Below, one piece after another: positions 18,641 to 28,039 of a DNA stretch of 54,463 bases. Source of the stretch: Bacteroidales bacterium (GTDB taxonomy: Bacteria > Bacteroidota > Bacteroidia > Bacteroidales > Tenuifilaceae). Made by a program: the position numbers and the translations under genes. Location: the NCBI GenBank assembly GCA_025361485.1, contig JANYLA010000032.1, positions 1 through 54,463 on the forward strand, written 5' to 3'. The notes below the pieces were generated by a model, which made no database searches, had not been told where the DNA came from, and was given only the letters and a program-made list of their open reading frames with translations. Within the stretch, counting starts at the first letter, position 1; each line of letters starts with the position of its first letter.

Positions 18641-19459
18641 ATGAAAACTAATAAGTTCAACATCGTAAAAATCTCTACACTTCTGCTGGCAGTAATGTTT
18701 ATTGTTAGCTGTGGCAGCAGACAAGCAAAAGAAGCAGAAAATTCTTCAGTAACCCCAAAGGAAGAAGCGTTTAAGAGTGTTACTAAGTATCCAATTCCTA
18801 CCTCTTTTGAAGTAATTAAACTTTTAAATAGCGCTGGGGCAACTTACATTCTTAGCTTAAGTAACCTTGTTGAGAATGTGGATAAATACATTCCTACAAA
18901 AAGCAAGGCATTAAATCTAGGTATATATGGAGCGGATTTAAGTTATGCTAGCACCTACCAGATGAAGCAGGAAACAATGAACTATTTAAAAGTTTCTAAG
19001 AAACTTATCGATGAGTTGCAAATAACTTCTGCTTTTAACGTTGAGTTTGCACAACGCGTTGAAAAAAATGTAGATAATAAGGATTCTTTGATACGGATTA
19101 TCTCCGATTCATTTTATGACACCTACGAATTTCTTGTTAATAATGGTAAAGATAACACATCTCTGTTTGTAATGACTGGTAGCTGGGTTGAAGGTTTATA
19201 CATAACAACTCAAATGGCTGTGATTAGTAAAAACAGCGAAGATATTCTTAAAATTGTTGCCAATCAAAAGGAACCTCTTTTAAAACTACTTGAGTTGATG
19301 AAGCCTTATTCAACAGACAAAGATGTTAGCGAGCTGGTTGAGACCCTCAAACCTTTAGCAGAAATTTTTGCAAATATCAGTACCGACAAACTTACTTCGG
19401 AGCAATTTGATATGATTAATAAAGCCGTTGACAAAGTTCGCGTATCGATTGTGCAGTAA
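18641..19459 (+). CDS. Lipoprotein of unknown function
   Basis: This 272-residue protein has a lipoprotein signal (hydrophobic stretch ending IVSC, Cys24) followed by a Gly-Ser-rich acidic linker. The remainder is mostly helical, with repeated leucine/isoleucine spacing and no known catalytic motif (for example NLVENVDKYIPTKSKALNLG). I do not recognise a family. It has a 157-base leader region after dnaG and its own terminator, so it is probably a single transcription unit. Confidence 0.8.
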   Translation: MKTNKFNIVKISTLLLAVMFIVSCGSRQAKEAENSSVTPKEEAFKSVTKYPIPTSFEVIKLLNSAGATYILSLSNLVENVDKYIPTKSKALNLGIYGADLSYASTYQMKQETMNYLKVSKKLIDELQITSAFNVEFAQRVEKNVDNKDSLIRIISDSFYDTYEFLVNNGKDNTSLFVMTGSWVEGLYITTQMAVISKNSEDILKIVANQKEPLLKLLELMKPYSTDKDVSELVETLKPLAEIFANISTDKLTSEQFDMINKAVDKVRVSIVQ

Positions 19460-19480
19460 TATTTATACAATGTATTCATT

Positions 19481-19507
19481 AAAAGACCCACTTCAAGTGG
19501 GTCTTTT
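19481..19507 (+). terminator. Intrinsic terminator of the lipoprotein gene
   Basis: A near-perfect inverted repeat (AAAAGACCCACTT, one base, then its complement) ends in a TCTTTTGTTTTT tract, 21 bases past the stop codon. Confidence 0.85.
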
Positions 19508-19608
19508 GTTTTTCGAAACGGTGATAAAAAACGTTAAGGTAATTTCATTCTATCCATTAGGTGATCCTCTTTCATCTTTTTATATCTTAGTACATTGTAT
19601 TTTTAAAT

Positions 19609-22600
19609 ATGAGCGAATCGATCCTAAATGCGCTAATGCAACTTTTTGCCCTAATCGCGAACACCTCACAGGTATCAGCCAAGGGAAAAAAAATTGTTGA
19701 TGCATTCCTCCGGCAGCACCTTACGCGCCGTTTGGCTAATGAATATCTTGATCTCTTTGAAAATTATGCCGACTTTTTTAATCGAGACATATCTTCGTAT
19801 TCCAATCAAGATGAAACTGGGCGTGAAGCCTTGATAGAATATGTTCAAAAGACATGCTTTCAAATAAGAATAGGCTTACCCCAGACAGATCGAATCGTTG
19901 TTTTTATTAAATTACTTGAGTATGTAATTGAGGATAACAAGATTACTTCCCTTGAAAAGGATGTTGTTGATTGTGTTTCCAAATGCTTTAACATCGACGA
20001 GACCGAGTCGAGAAATATTGAGTATTTTATTTTCCATAACGATTGTGAAGAAATCGATCCTGCATCCTTACTAATTATTGAAAGTCATCCTAAAATTCGA
20101 GAGGATGTACTAGAAGGTTTTTGGGTGGAAGAGAATATGCCCGAATGGCTCGAAGATTCCCATAAACTTTATAACGAAAGTATTGATGGTCGATTAACAT
20201 TTCTGCATATATCATCTACTGGCAACTTAGTTTTGCGCTATTATGGCAAAGCAGAATTATATCTTGATAGGAAATCGATAACTCCAGGCAAAGCCTATAT
20301 CGTTGAAGTTGGATCTATCGTAAAAGGGCCTTCGGTTAGTTCAATCTACTTCAGCGATCTTATGGGATGGCTTTCCAAAACAAAGAATAGACAAAAGATT
20401 GTTTTTGCTGCCGATAATCTTGAGTATACCTTTAGGAATAGCGTAAATGGAATAAAAAATTTCAGTTTTTCTGAAGAATCCGGACAGCTTATCGGAATAA
20501 TGGGTGGTAGCGGAGTTGGTAAATCAACCTTGCTTAACCTCTTAACCGGGAAGCTAAAGCCAAAATCAGGAAGGGTATTAATCAACGGGCACGATATTCA
20601 TATCGACAAACGGACGGTAGAGGGTATTATCGGCTATGTTCCTCAGGACGACTTGCTGTTTGAAGATTTAACGGTGTATCAAAACCTTTATTACAACGCC
20701 AAACTTTGTTTTAGCAACTTCACTGAGTTTAAGGTTCGTCAAACTGTAAAACGAGTTTTAGATGATCTCGATTTATGGGAGATTAGAGACTTAAGAGTTG
20801 GGTCGCCTCTTAATAAAATGATTAGCGGAGGGCAACGCAAACGGCTAAATTTTGGATTGGAGTTGATGCGTGAACCATCAATCCTTTTTGTTGATGAGCC
20901 TACCAGCGGACTTTCGTCTAGCGATTCTTTAATGGTAATGAAACTTTTAAAGCAGCAGGCGAGCAACGGTCGATTGGTAATTGTTAACATACATCAACCC
21001 TCATCAAAGGTATTTAAGCTTTTCGATAAGCTTTGGGTTCTCGATAAAGGTGGTTACCCTATATACCAAGGTAACCCCGTTGATGCAATAGTTTACTTCA
21101 AAACAATGAGCACTCAGGTTAATGCCTCCGAAAGCAGCTGCTTTCAGTGCGGAAGCATCAACCCCGATCAGATTCTTGAAATTGTTGAAGCCAAAGTAGT
21201 TAATGAGTGTGGTAGGTACACAAACATCAGACAAAAAAGTCCGGATGAATGGAATAGCCTATATAACCGAAATGTACAAGACAAATTAAAAACAAAGGTT
21301 CATAAAGATATTTTACCAAAAAACTTCTTTAATATTCCGAATATCGAAGTTCAGTTCAAGATATTTACCATTCGAAACCTGTTATCAAAGATTAGCAATA
21401 AGCAGTATGTGTTAATCAACTTGATCGAAGCACCACTTCTAGCTTTTATACTTGCATACTTTACTAAGTATATCCCCAGCAGTGAATATATTTTAGCTGA
21501 TAATAAAAATCTTCCTGCTTATCTATTCATGAGCGTGGTGGTTTCTTTATTTATCGGGCTTACCGTAAGTGCCGAAGAGATTATAAGTGACAAAAAGATT
21601 TTAGAAAGGGAGTCTTTCCTTAACCTAAGTCGATTCAGCTACCTAAATGCAAAAGTATTTTACCTCTTTGCTCTTTCAGCAATTCAAATGCTAATGTTTG
21701 TTATAATTGGTAATTACATTCTTGAAATACATGGATTGACTTTAGTCTTTTGGCTAATCCTTTTCTCTACATCATGCTTGGCTAATATGATGGGTTTAAA
21801 CATAAGTTCAGGATTAAATTCAATCGTATCTATTTATATCAGCATTCCATTTATTTTAGTGCCGCAGCTTTTGTTAAGCGGTACAATTGTTCAGTTTGAT
21901 AATCTTCATCCGTCAATCACCAAAAAAGTTTACGTACCTCTTGTTGGCGATATCATGGCCTCACGTTGGGCTTTTGAAGCCTTAGCAGTTGAACAGTTTC
22001 AAGATAATAGGTTTGAAAAGTTTTTCTTTGAGCAGGAGATGATCATGAGTGAATCGTATTTTCGTACGGCATTTCTAATCCCACGGTTGCAATATAAACT
22101 TGAAGAATGTAATCGTTGGGTTGATGAAGAGAAAAGGAACGATCCTAAGTTTATTAGCAATTTGAAAATCATCTCAAATGAACTAAAGATATTGCAGAAA
22201 TCTACACAACTGCCTCCATTTGATAATATTCAAATGTTAAATGCCACTGATTTTAATGATCAAGTTTCAGAAGAAACAAATGGTTACTTAAGATATATAA
22301 AGGGACAGTTTTTAGAGATAAGCAATATTTCAGGGCAGAAGAAGGATAGTATTTATACTAAGTTGGTGGATAGCCTAAAAACCGAGGGTGTATTTAATCT
22401 GAAAAAGCGGAATTACAATAAGGCATTAGCTGATTGGGTGCTTAGCACCAACGAAGTTACAAAGTATCTCGAAACGGAAAGCCGCATTATTCAAAAGCAT
22501 GAACCGATATTTATGTTACCTGATCACCCTTGGGGCAGAGCTCAGTTCTATGCCCCAATGAAGCTTTTCAATGGTCAATACGTTAAAACCCTTTGGTTTA

Positions 22601-22731
22601 ACCTTGCAGTAATTTGGCTCTTTTCGTTAATGCTATTCATAACCCTTCAGGCCGATGTTCTCAGAAGACTAATCGATTATTTTGAGAGTATCAAGTTAAG
22701 CCGTCTCCTAAGAAAGGAAACTAAAAGATAA
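19609..22731 (+). CDS. ABCG-like transporter with N-terminal TerB-like domain
   Basis: This 1040-residue single-chain transporter reads as follows. Residues about 1-150 are helical and TerB-like (FIKLLEYVIEDNKITSLEKD). A beta-rich linker spans about 195-265. The nucleotide-binding domain has Walker A GGSGVGKST (299-307), signature ISGGQRKRL (405-413), Walker B ILFVDE (425-430) and the ABCG-style PTSGLSSSDS. About six membrane helices lie in 590-800, then a ~200-residue soluble segment, and a final helix near 995-1015. All ATPase motifs are intact. The ABC2/White-type arrangement suggests export of a lipid-like or hydrophobic molecule, which is inference. It is flanked by terminators on both sides and is probably monocistronic. 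Confidence 0.88.
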   Translation: MSESILNALMQLFALIANTSQVSAKGKKIVDAFLRQHLTRRLANEYLDLFENYADFFNRDISSYSNQDETGREALIEYVQKTCFQIRIGLPQTDRIVVFIKLLEYVIEDNKITSLEKDVVDCVSKCFNIDETESRNIEYFIFHNDCEEIDPASLLIIESHPKIREDVLEGFWVEENMPEWLEDSHKLYNESIDGRLTFLHISSTGNLVLRYYGKAELYLDRKSITPGKAYIVEVGSIVKGPSVSSIYFSDLMGWLSKTKNRQKIVFAADNLEYTFRNSVNGIKNFSFSEESGQLIGIMGGSGVGKSTLLNLLTGKLKPKSGRVLINGHDIHIDKRTVEGIIGYVPQDDLLFEDLTVYQNLYYNAKLCFSNFTEFKVRQTVKRVLDDLDLWEIRDLRVGSPLNKMISGGQRKRLNFGLELMREPSILFVDEPTSGLSSSDSLMVMKLLKQQASNGRLVIVNIHQPSSKVFKLFDKLWVLDKGGYPIYQGNPVDAIVYFKTMSTQVNASESSCFQCGSINPDQILEIVEAKVVNECGRYTNIRQKSPDEWNSLYNRNVQDKLKTKVHKDILPKNFFNIPNIEVQFKIFTIRNLLSKISNKQYVLINLIEAPLLAFILAYFTKYIPSSEYILADNKNLPAYLFMSVVVSLFIGLTVSAEEIISDKKILERESFLNLSRFSYLNAKVFYLFALSAIQMLMFVIIGNYILEIHGLTLVFWLILFSTSCLANMMGLNISSGLNSIVSIYISIPFILVPQLLLSGTIVQFDNLHPSITKKVYVPLVGDIMASRWAFEALAVEQFQDNRFEKFFFEQEMIMSESYFRTAFLIPRLQYKLEECNRWVDEEKRNDPKFISNLKIISNELKILQKSTQLPPFDNIQMLNATDFNDQVSEETNGYLRYIKGQFLEISNISGQKKDSIYTKLVDSLKTEGVFNLKKRNYNKALADWVLSTNEVTKYLETESRIIQKHEPIFMLPDHPWGRAQFYAPMKLFNGQYVKTLWFNLAVIWLFSLMLFITLQADVLRRLIDYFESIKLSRLLRKETKR

Positions 22732-22772
22732 CTATTGATTTATATAATAAGGATAGTCAGAACTTTAAGAAT

Positions 22773-22800
22773 AAAAAAAGGCTGCAAAGCAGCCTTTTTT
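22773..22800. terminator. Bidirectional terminator between the ABC gene and gldN
   Basis: A perfect stem AAAAAAGGCTGC/GCAGCCTTTTTT around a 3-base AAA loop serves both convergent genes, with A/T tracts on both sides. Confidence 0.88.
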
Positions 22801-22819
22801 GTTTTATAATAGTAGTCGT

Positions 22820-23707
22820 TTAGTACTCCCAAAGGTCATGTTCTAATGTAAATAAATCATTCTTAATTCTATCGGATTCTTGCATGTTAGGAATTCCGCC
22901 ATAGGTATACTCTTGAATACGACGATTATTGTAAACGTTTGATTCTTGAGTGATATAGGAGTTAAACCTACGTTTAAAAAACAGGTCGTCAAAAGTTATT
23001 CTTTGAGCATCATTAAAATCGTTGAAAATTGCAGTGTTTGCTAAAACCTTACGAGCTTCTCTAAAATCAATCCAGAATAATGGTTGGCGCTGAAGCTCTC
23101 CAGCAACCTCTTCATCACCACCTGTTTTAACTTCACGGTAAAAGTGACGAATTGGACAAATACCAATTATACGTACCTGCATGGTTGAATATTGTCTATC
23201 AAAAAACCATTCCTCTTTTACAAGTAATTCTTTTATTTCACTCCAACGAATATCTCCTTTTACAGTAACGGTAGTATCTAGCCCGGTGGTAAGACTTTGC
23301 TGGGTTTTTGTTTTATCAAGCGCATCCATGTTTAGTAAAACCTGATTGTAGGAGAGGAGGGTTGTAAATTCATCATCAGGGGTTGGGTCGTAAGCGCTTA
23401 TCTCGTTATACTTAATAGCATCAACAAGTCTTTGAACAAAACTAATTCTATCCTGCATTCTTATTGTTGGATAGTATAAAGGGTGATTAACCTTTTCCCT
23501 TAAATCAATGATACGCCAAACTCTTTTCGTATACATCATATCTGCCTCTCTGAGATGAGGATATGGAACCGGAAGGCGTTGAGGAACGGCTTCGCGAACA
23601 TAGATGCCATCTAGAACCAAAGATTCTTTCTTTTGGTCTTGTGCAGAAATACGAATGGATTGAAATAATAAAACTGCACCGGTTAGTAAAATCAATACTC
23701 TTCTCAT
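22820..23707 (-). CDS. gldN: Gliding motility/T9SS protein GldN (PorN)
   Basis: GldN is a periplasmic component that joins GldK in the ring-shaped part of the type IX secretion apparatus beneath the outer membrane. This 295-residue protein has a signal peptide (MRRVLILLTGAVLLFQ to ISAQ). It carries the family pattern: DGIYVREAVPQRLPVPYPHLREADMMY at the mature N-terminus, WRIIDLREKVNHPLYYP, the ICPIRHFY segment and LFWIDFREAR. ATG 23707 is used because the frame's first possible start is a TTG in the intergenic junction. It is the last gene of the porP-gldK-L-M-N block, which confirms its identity. Confidence 0.96.
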   Translation of the reverse strand: MRRVLILLTGAVLLFQSIRISAQDQKKESLVLDGIYVREAVPQRLPVPYPHLREADMMYTKRVWRIIDLREKVNHPLYYPTIRMQDRISFVQRLVDAIKYNEISAYDPTPDDEFTTLLSYNQVLLNMDALDKTKTQQSLTTGLDTTVTVKGDIRWSEIKELLVKEEWFFDRQYSTMQVRIIGICPIRHFYREVKTGGDEEVAGELQRQPLFWIDFREARKVLANTAIFNDFNDAQRITFDDLFFKRRFNSYITQESNVYNNRRIQEYTYGGIPNMQESDRIKNDLFTLEHDLWEY

Positions 23708-23719
23708 ATGTTGTATCAA

Positions 23720-25360
23720 TTATTTAATCTTTATTACTAAATCGTTAAGCTCTCTTGAATCTCCTTTTGGACCAACTGCTTTTATGTTGATTATACTTAC
23801 AACACTACCTGATGTAAGGTTACTTAAAATTCTTTTTTGACCATCAGTGAACATTTGATTTTTAGATGACTCCTCTTGGTTAAATCCTCGAATAGTAGCA
23901 GCAAGAGTGAAATTAGTTACTGTAAATTTCATATCAAAGTCAAAATCCTTTGGCATTTCAGCGACAACTCCTAAGGCTGCTGCAAGTTCGTTTTTAGCAA
24001 CTGTTCTTCCTGTTATGCCGCCAACCCTTGGAAGAGGAGCTGGGACTTGCTTAATGCGGAAATTTTTAGTTCCCATATTTCGTTTTACCCCATCTACAGT
24101 GGCAAAAACAGTAATGTCACAGCTATTAGTTCCTGCCTCAGGTTGAACAATAAAACCAGTGGCCGCAGGTTTAATAACTCCCTTATTAATTGTTGGAAAG
24201 ATATTTGATATACCTGGAATAGAAATCTCAACGGGGTTATCAACTCCGTAATATAACACATTCATTTTTGATGGTGAGATAACTACACTTGGAGCTGCTA
24301 CTTCATATGTGTGTTTAAAAGGTTTACGGGTAATTGAACCATCAGGAGCTGTCATTTGAATGAGTCCAGACCAGAAGTTTTTACCTAATCGAGTACCTTT
24401 TGCAGTATAAATGCCTTTTCCCGATTTTGAAATAGGAATTGAGTTAGATCCGCTACCTTTTGCAACATTATAGTCGTATTCACCGGTTTCCTTATTAAAG
24501 GTTGAGTCGTAACTACAAATAAGTATCTCTGGTTGCTGAGTTGTATCAGAAGCAGCAAGGAAAACTTGAGCTTTAAAATCATTCCCTTGTATTACATAGG
24601 TTGAAGATGGGATAACGGTAGCTTTTAGAACATTAAATTTAAAATCGTTTGCACCTACCTGTTGTAATAAGTAGTTTACAACTTCAGCTTCGCAATTGAG
24701 TACATCAACCTGAACTTTTGTTAACTGAGGAATAACGGCGATTACAGGAATGTGTCCAAATCGTAAACTCTCCCAAGAATTAACCTCTCCATCCTCTTTT
24801 TTAGGGGGATCTTCAGTATTTAAAATACCATTTATTGATTCAATTAGCTGGGGTGCTTTTTTCTCATTAATTAGGCCAACAAGGTATTTACGAAAGTCAA
24901 TTAATTTTTTCTTTAATTCAAATGCTTTGCCATTATTACCTTCAATACCAACCATAATTCTGCCACCAATATCAAGGTCACTTTTGTTTAACATTAAATC
25001 GCACAAAATTTGATCCCCGCTGATAGCTGGAACTTCAGAACCTCCCTCTGCAGCTATTACAATGTCTTTCTTAACTTGTTGAACAAAAGTAATTAAGTCT
25101 TGTGCCTTTTTTCTTATTTCATCTGACTGAATCTTCCATGGACCTACTTTAACTTTGTTTAATGTATAGGCATTTTCAAATTGCGTATATAGTTTTTCAT
25201 TCTTGACTATGTAGTTTTTTGTTGTTCGGGTTAATCCGTTATCAATAAGAGCAAACGCATCAAGAACACTTGTTGTCACATTCAATGCAAGCATAGCTGT
25301 CAGCACGAGGTACATCATGCCGATCATCTTCTGCCTGGGTGTTTCTTTTCCGTGTCCCAT
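23720..25360 (-). CDS. gldM: Gliding motility/T9SS motor protein GldM (PorM)
   Basis: With GldL, GldM forms the inner-membrane motor that uses proton-motive force to drive secretion and gliding. Residues 1-11 are cytoplasmic (MGHGKETPRQK) and a single helix spans about 12-36 (MMYLVLTAMLALNVTTSVLD). A long periplasmic arm of four domains fills the rest, including the helical D1 (about 40-220) and beta-sandwich domains containing YYGVDNPVEISIPG. Length 546 is a little above the ~510-520 typical of relatives. It sits 20 bases after gldL and directly before gldN. Confidence 0.97.
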   Translation of the reverse strand: MGHGKETPRQKMIGMMYLVLTAMLALNVTTSVLDAFALIDNGLTRTTKNYIVKNEKLYTQFENAYTLNKVKVGPWKIQSDEIRKKAQDLITFVQQVKKDIVIAAEGGSEVPAISGDQILCDLMLNKSDLDIGGRIMVGIEGNNGKAFELKKKLIDFRKYLVGLINEKKAPQLIESINGILNTEDPPKKEDGEVNSWESLRFGHIPVIAVIPQLTKVQVDVLNCEAEVVNYLLQQVGANDFKFNVLKATVIPSSTYVIQGNDFKAQVFLAASDTTQQPEILICSYDSTFNKETGEYDYNVAKGSGSNSIPISKSGKGIYTAKGTRLGKNFWSGLIQMTAPDGSITRKPFKHTYEVAAPSVVISPSKMNVLYYGVDNPVEISIPGISNIFPTINKGVIKPAATGFIVQPEAGTNSCDITVFATVDGVKRNMGTKNFRIKQVPAPLPRVGGITGRTVAKNELAAALGVVAEMPKDFDFDMKFTVTNFTLAATIRGFNQEESSKNQMFTDGQKRILSNLTSGSVVSIINIKAVGPKGDSRELNDLVIKIK

Positions 25361-25380
25361 AGTCCTAGAGAGCTAATAAA

Positions 25381-26607
25381 TTATTTGCCATTCGACATAA
25401 CATTCATTGCCGAAAGCATATTACCATAAACAGAATTCAATGCTGAAATATTCTTGTTGAGTAATTCAAGAGATTGGGCAAACTTTTCTGTCTCCGAAAC
25501 TGAGGTGTTAATTTTTTTCATCATGCCATCAACCCCGGAATAAACTTTTTCAGCTTCTTTTAAACGCTGACTTGTTTCTTGCAAATGCAATTCATGAGCA
25601 GCATTAAGCGCCGACATATTTTTATTAAGTCGTTCGAGTTGTTCTTTATAACCACTGCTGCCTTCGCTGATAAGGCTACCATTTGCTTTCATGGTATCAG
25701 AAAGTTGTTGGTAAGTTAAATTTAATGAGTCAGTGGCTTGTTTATAGGTAGATGTTAAGCCATTGGCAGCATTACCAAGTTCTGAGGCAACTTTGTTACC
25801 TGATTCGGTAATTCTTCCGCTTACATTTTCTCCTGCTTTTGAAAGTTGATCTTGTAGGTTGGTAACAGATTTACTAACACCGCTCATAAAGTCTTGACCA
25901 CTCTCAGCAACTAAACCTGCAGTTTTTTGATAATTTTCAGAAAGAATATTAATAGATTCGTTTAGAACCTGTCCTGATTTAGAATAATTATCAGTGAAAG
26001 AGCCAATAGACTCAGATGCTTTTTTCATCTTTTCAGTATACTCATTTGTAGCAACAGCTGCATTTGAGATATCAGCAAGTTTGTTCGAAGTTTCACCAAG
26101 TTTATTTAATCCGCGTCCTACTTTATCGAATAGTTCGGGACCTATCTCCGCATTTTCGAGCATTTTATTAAACTTCTCAGTAAAAACAAGTGCTCCACCA
26201 ATACCCGCAGATACCTGCTGAACTTGACCCGAGCCAGATGAAGTTTGTCCACCACCGCTTGTGGCAACTACGCTTGATATAATATCTTTAATAGCATCAG
26301 CATCAAGTGGTCCACCATGTTTACTGTCGCTTCTGTATTTACGAAGTTCTTCTTCATCCGACATTCCTGCAAGTTCAGGGTACACAAGAGTCCAATCAAC
26401 CTCTTCATGAATGGGTTCAAATGCTGAGAAAAAGAAGATGATGGCCTCAATGGTCATCCCTACCATAAGCATTTGGGCTGCACCTTTCAAGTGGAGAATT
26501 TTAAACATGGCTCCAAGAATTACTATAGAAGCACCCCATCCATAGAGATACTTCATAAAGTTTTTCCAACCCGATCCTTGGACTATTTCAGAAATATTAA
26601 ATCCCAT
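25381..26607 (-). CDS. gldL: Gliding motility/T9SS motor protein GldL with long C-terminal extension
   Basis: GldL is the cytoplasm-facing half of the T9SS motor. Two membrane helices lie at about 17-38 (YLYGWGASIVILGAMFKIL) and 43-67, with the conserved Glu in the second helix (MTIEAIIFFFSAFEP) that is implicated in proton flow. At 408 residues it is longer than GldL of Flavobacterium (~215) and PorL of Porphyromonas (~309). Residues about 140-408 form a Ser/Ala/Asn-rich helical stretch with heptad-like spacing (SGQVLNESINILSENYQK; LLNKNISALNSVYGNM) resembling a coiled coil. It sits between gldK and gldM in the expected order. Confidence 0.96.
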   Translation of the reverse strand: MGFNISEIVQGSGWKNFMKYLYGWGASIVILGAMFKILHLKGAAQMLMVGMTIEAIIFFFSAFEPIHEEVDWTLVYPELAGMSDEEELRKYRSDSKHGGPLDADAIKDIISSVVATSGGGQTSSGSGQVQQVSAGIGGALVFTEKFNKMLENAEIGPELFDKVGRGLNKLGETSNKLADISNAAVATNEYTEKMKKASESIGSFTDNYSKSGQVLNESINILSENYQKTAGLVAESGQDFMSGVSKSVTNLQDQLSKAGENVSGRITESGNKVASELGNAANGLTSTYKQATDSLNLTYQQLSDTMKANGSLISEGSSGYKEQLERLNKNMSALNAAHELHLQETSQRLKEAEKVYSGVDGMMKKINTSVSETEKFAQSLELLNKNISALNSVYGNMLSAMNVMSNGK

Positions 26608-26651
26608 GGTGTTTAGTTATTAAGTTATTAATGCACTATTGTGCACATTGC

Positions 26652-27983
26652 TTATTTACCTCCTAATAATGATTTTACACATCTAAATCCAACATACGAT
26701 TTAGCTGTATCTTGATATTCGTAGGAACGAGTTCCTACCTGTAAGAAATATCCTATATCCTTCCATGATCCACCACGAACAACTTTACGTTTTAATGCAG
26801 GAGGATCATTTGGTTTTGCATTATATTTATAATCAGGATTCATATCATGTGTAAATGAATATGCGCTTTCATCATATGCATTTGCTGTCCATTCTGCAAC
26901 ATTTCCGGCCATGTCATAAATACCATAATCGTTAGGTTCATAAGTTCCAACAGCAAGAGTGATAAACCCACCATCATCAACTAAATTGCCCCGAAGAGGT
27001 TTAAAGTTAGCAAGGAAACAGCCTTCAGCATTACGAGTATAAGGACCTCCCCATGGATACATACTGTGATCGAGGCCTCCTCTTGCTGCATACTCCCATT
27101 CCGACTCAGTTGGTAATCGGTAATCATTAGATCCTGGAATACCTTGAGAATTCAAATACTTATTAAATGCCTGAGTTCTCCAAATACAAAAGGCAGATGC
27201 TTGTCTCCATGTAACACCAACTACAGGATAACTATCATAGGAAGGATGCCAAAAATATGTTGTAGCATAAGGTTCGTTGTACGAGTATGAAAAATCACTA
27301 ATCCAGCAAAGAGTATCAGGGTATACATTTACTTTATCACGGATGATAAAAGAGGAACGATCAGTTACTTTTACGGGCACCCCCATATTATTAATGATCT
27401 CACCTTGATCGTAACTTTGAGTTTCAAAATTATAACGATTACGCTTTGCTGCAGCTTGTTTTAAATCAATCCAGAAAAATTCATAGTCGAGTTTACGGGT
27501 ATCAACTTCTTTTCGGTTGTAGAAACTCTCCTCTTTAGAATAGTACATTTCCTTAAGGATTTCTGCTTGCCCTTCATCGGTTGGATCAATTGGAATATCC
27601 CAGTTTAAAGTTGGTGGATCGATAGGGTTTCCAAACTGATCTTCGGAGATTGCAAATTCATCGTTTTGTTCAGCAAGTTTTCTTCTTGCAATTGAATCGC
27701 GGACATAGTAAACAAACTGGCGATATTGATTATTAGTAATTTCAGTTTGATCAATCCAGAAGGCATCCACGGAAATAGTTTTCGTAGGAGAGTTTATAGC
27801 CCAAGAAACATCTTGATCATTTCCACCCATATTGAATGAACCCATAGGGACAAACACCATATTGTATGGATTTGGCTCGGCAAAACCTTTTCTTCCTTCA
27901 ACACCTACAAGGTCGCCTTGCGTCCCTGAACCACAACTATTCAGCAGGGCAATAAGAAAACTAAAAATAAGAAGCTTTTTCAT
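26652..27983 (-). CDS. gldK: Gliding motility/T9SS lipoprotein GldK (PorK)
   Basis: GldK is a lipoprotein that builds the large periplasmic ring with GldN. This 443-residue protein starts at ATG 27983 (MKKLLIFSFLIALLNSCG) with lipobox Cys18. The formylglycine-generating-enzyme/sulfatase-modifying fold follows: FVPMGSFNMGGNDQD, VDAFWIDQTEITNNQYRQFV, DYRLPTESEWEYAARGG, GNVAEWTANAYD, and VVRGGSWKD near the C-terminus. In this family the fold is structural and not enzymatic. The earlier TTG in frame at 28004 is rejected because it would precede the signal peptide with non-leader residues. Confidence 0.97.
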   Translation of the reverse strand: MKKLLIFSFLIALLNSCGSGTQGDLVGVEGRKGFAEPNPYNMVFVPMGSFNMGGNDQDVSWAINSPTKTISVDAFWIDQTEITNNQYRQFVYYVRDSIARRKLAEQNDEFAISEDQFGNPIDPPTLNWDIPIDPTDEGQAEILKEMYYSKEESFYNRKEVDTRKLDYEFFWIDLKQAAAKRNRYNFETQSYDQGEIINNMGVPVKVTDRSSFIIRDKVNVYPDTLCWISDFSYSYNEPYATTYFWHPSYDSYPVVGVTWRQASAFCIWRTQAFNKYLNSQGIPGSNDYRLPTESEWEYAARGGLDHSMYPWGGPYTRNAEGCFLANFKPLRGNLVDDGGFITLAVGTYEPNDYGIYDMAGNVAEWTANAYDESAYSFTHDMNPDYKYNAKPNDPPALKRKVVRGGSWKDIGYFLQVGTRSYEYQDTAKSYVGFRCVKSLLGGK

Positions 27984-28039
27984 AACACTCCATTTATTTA
28001 GCAAATAACGTAATTTTTTTTGAATTCGGTTTTAATGGT

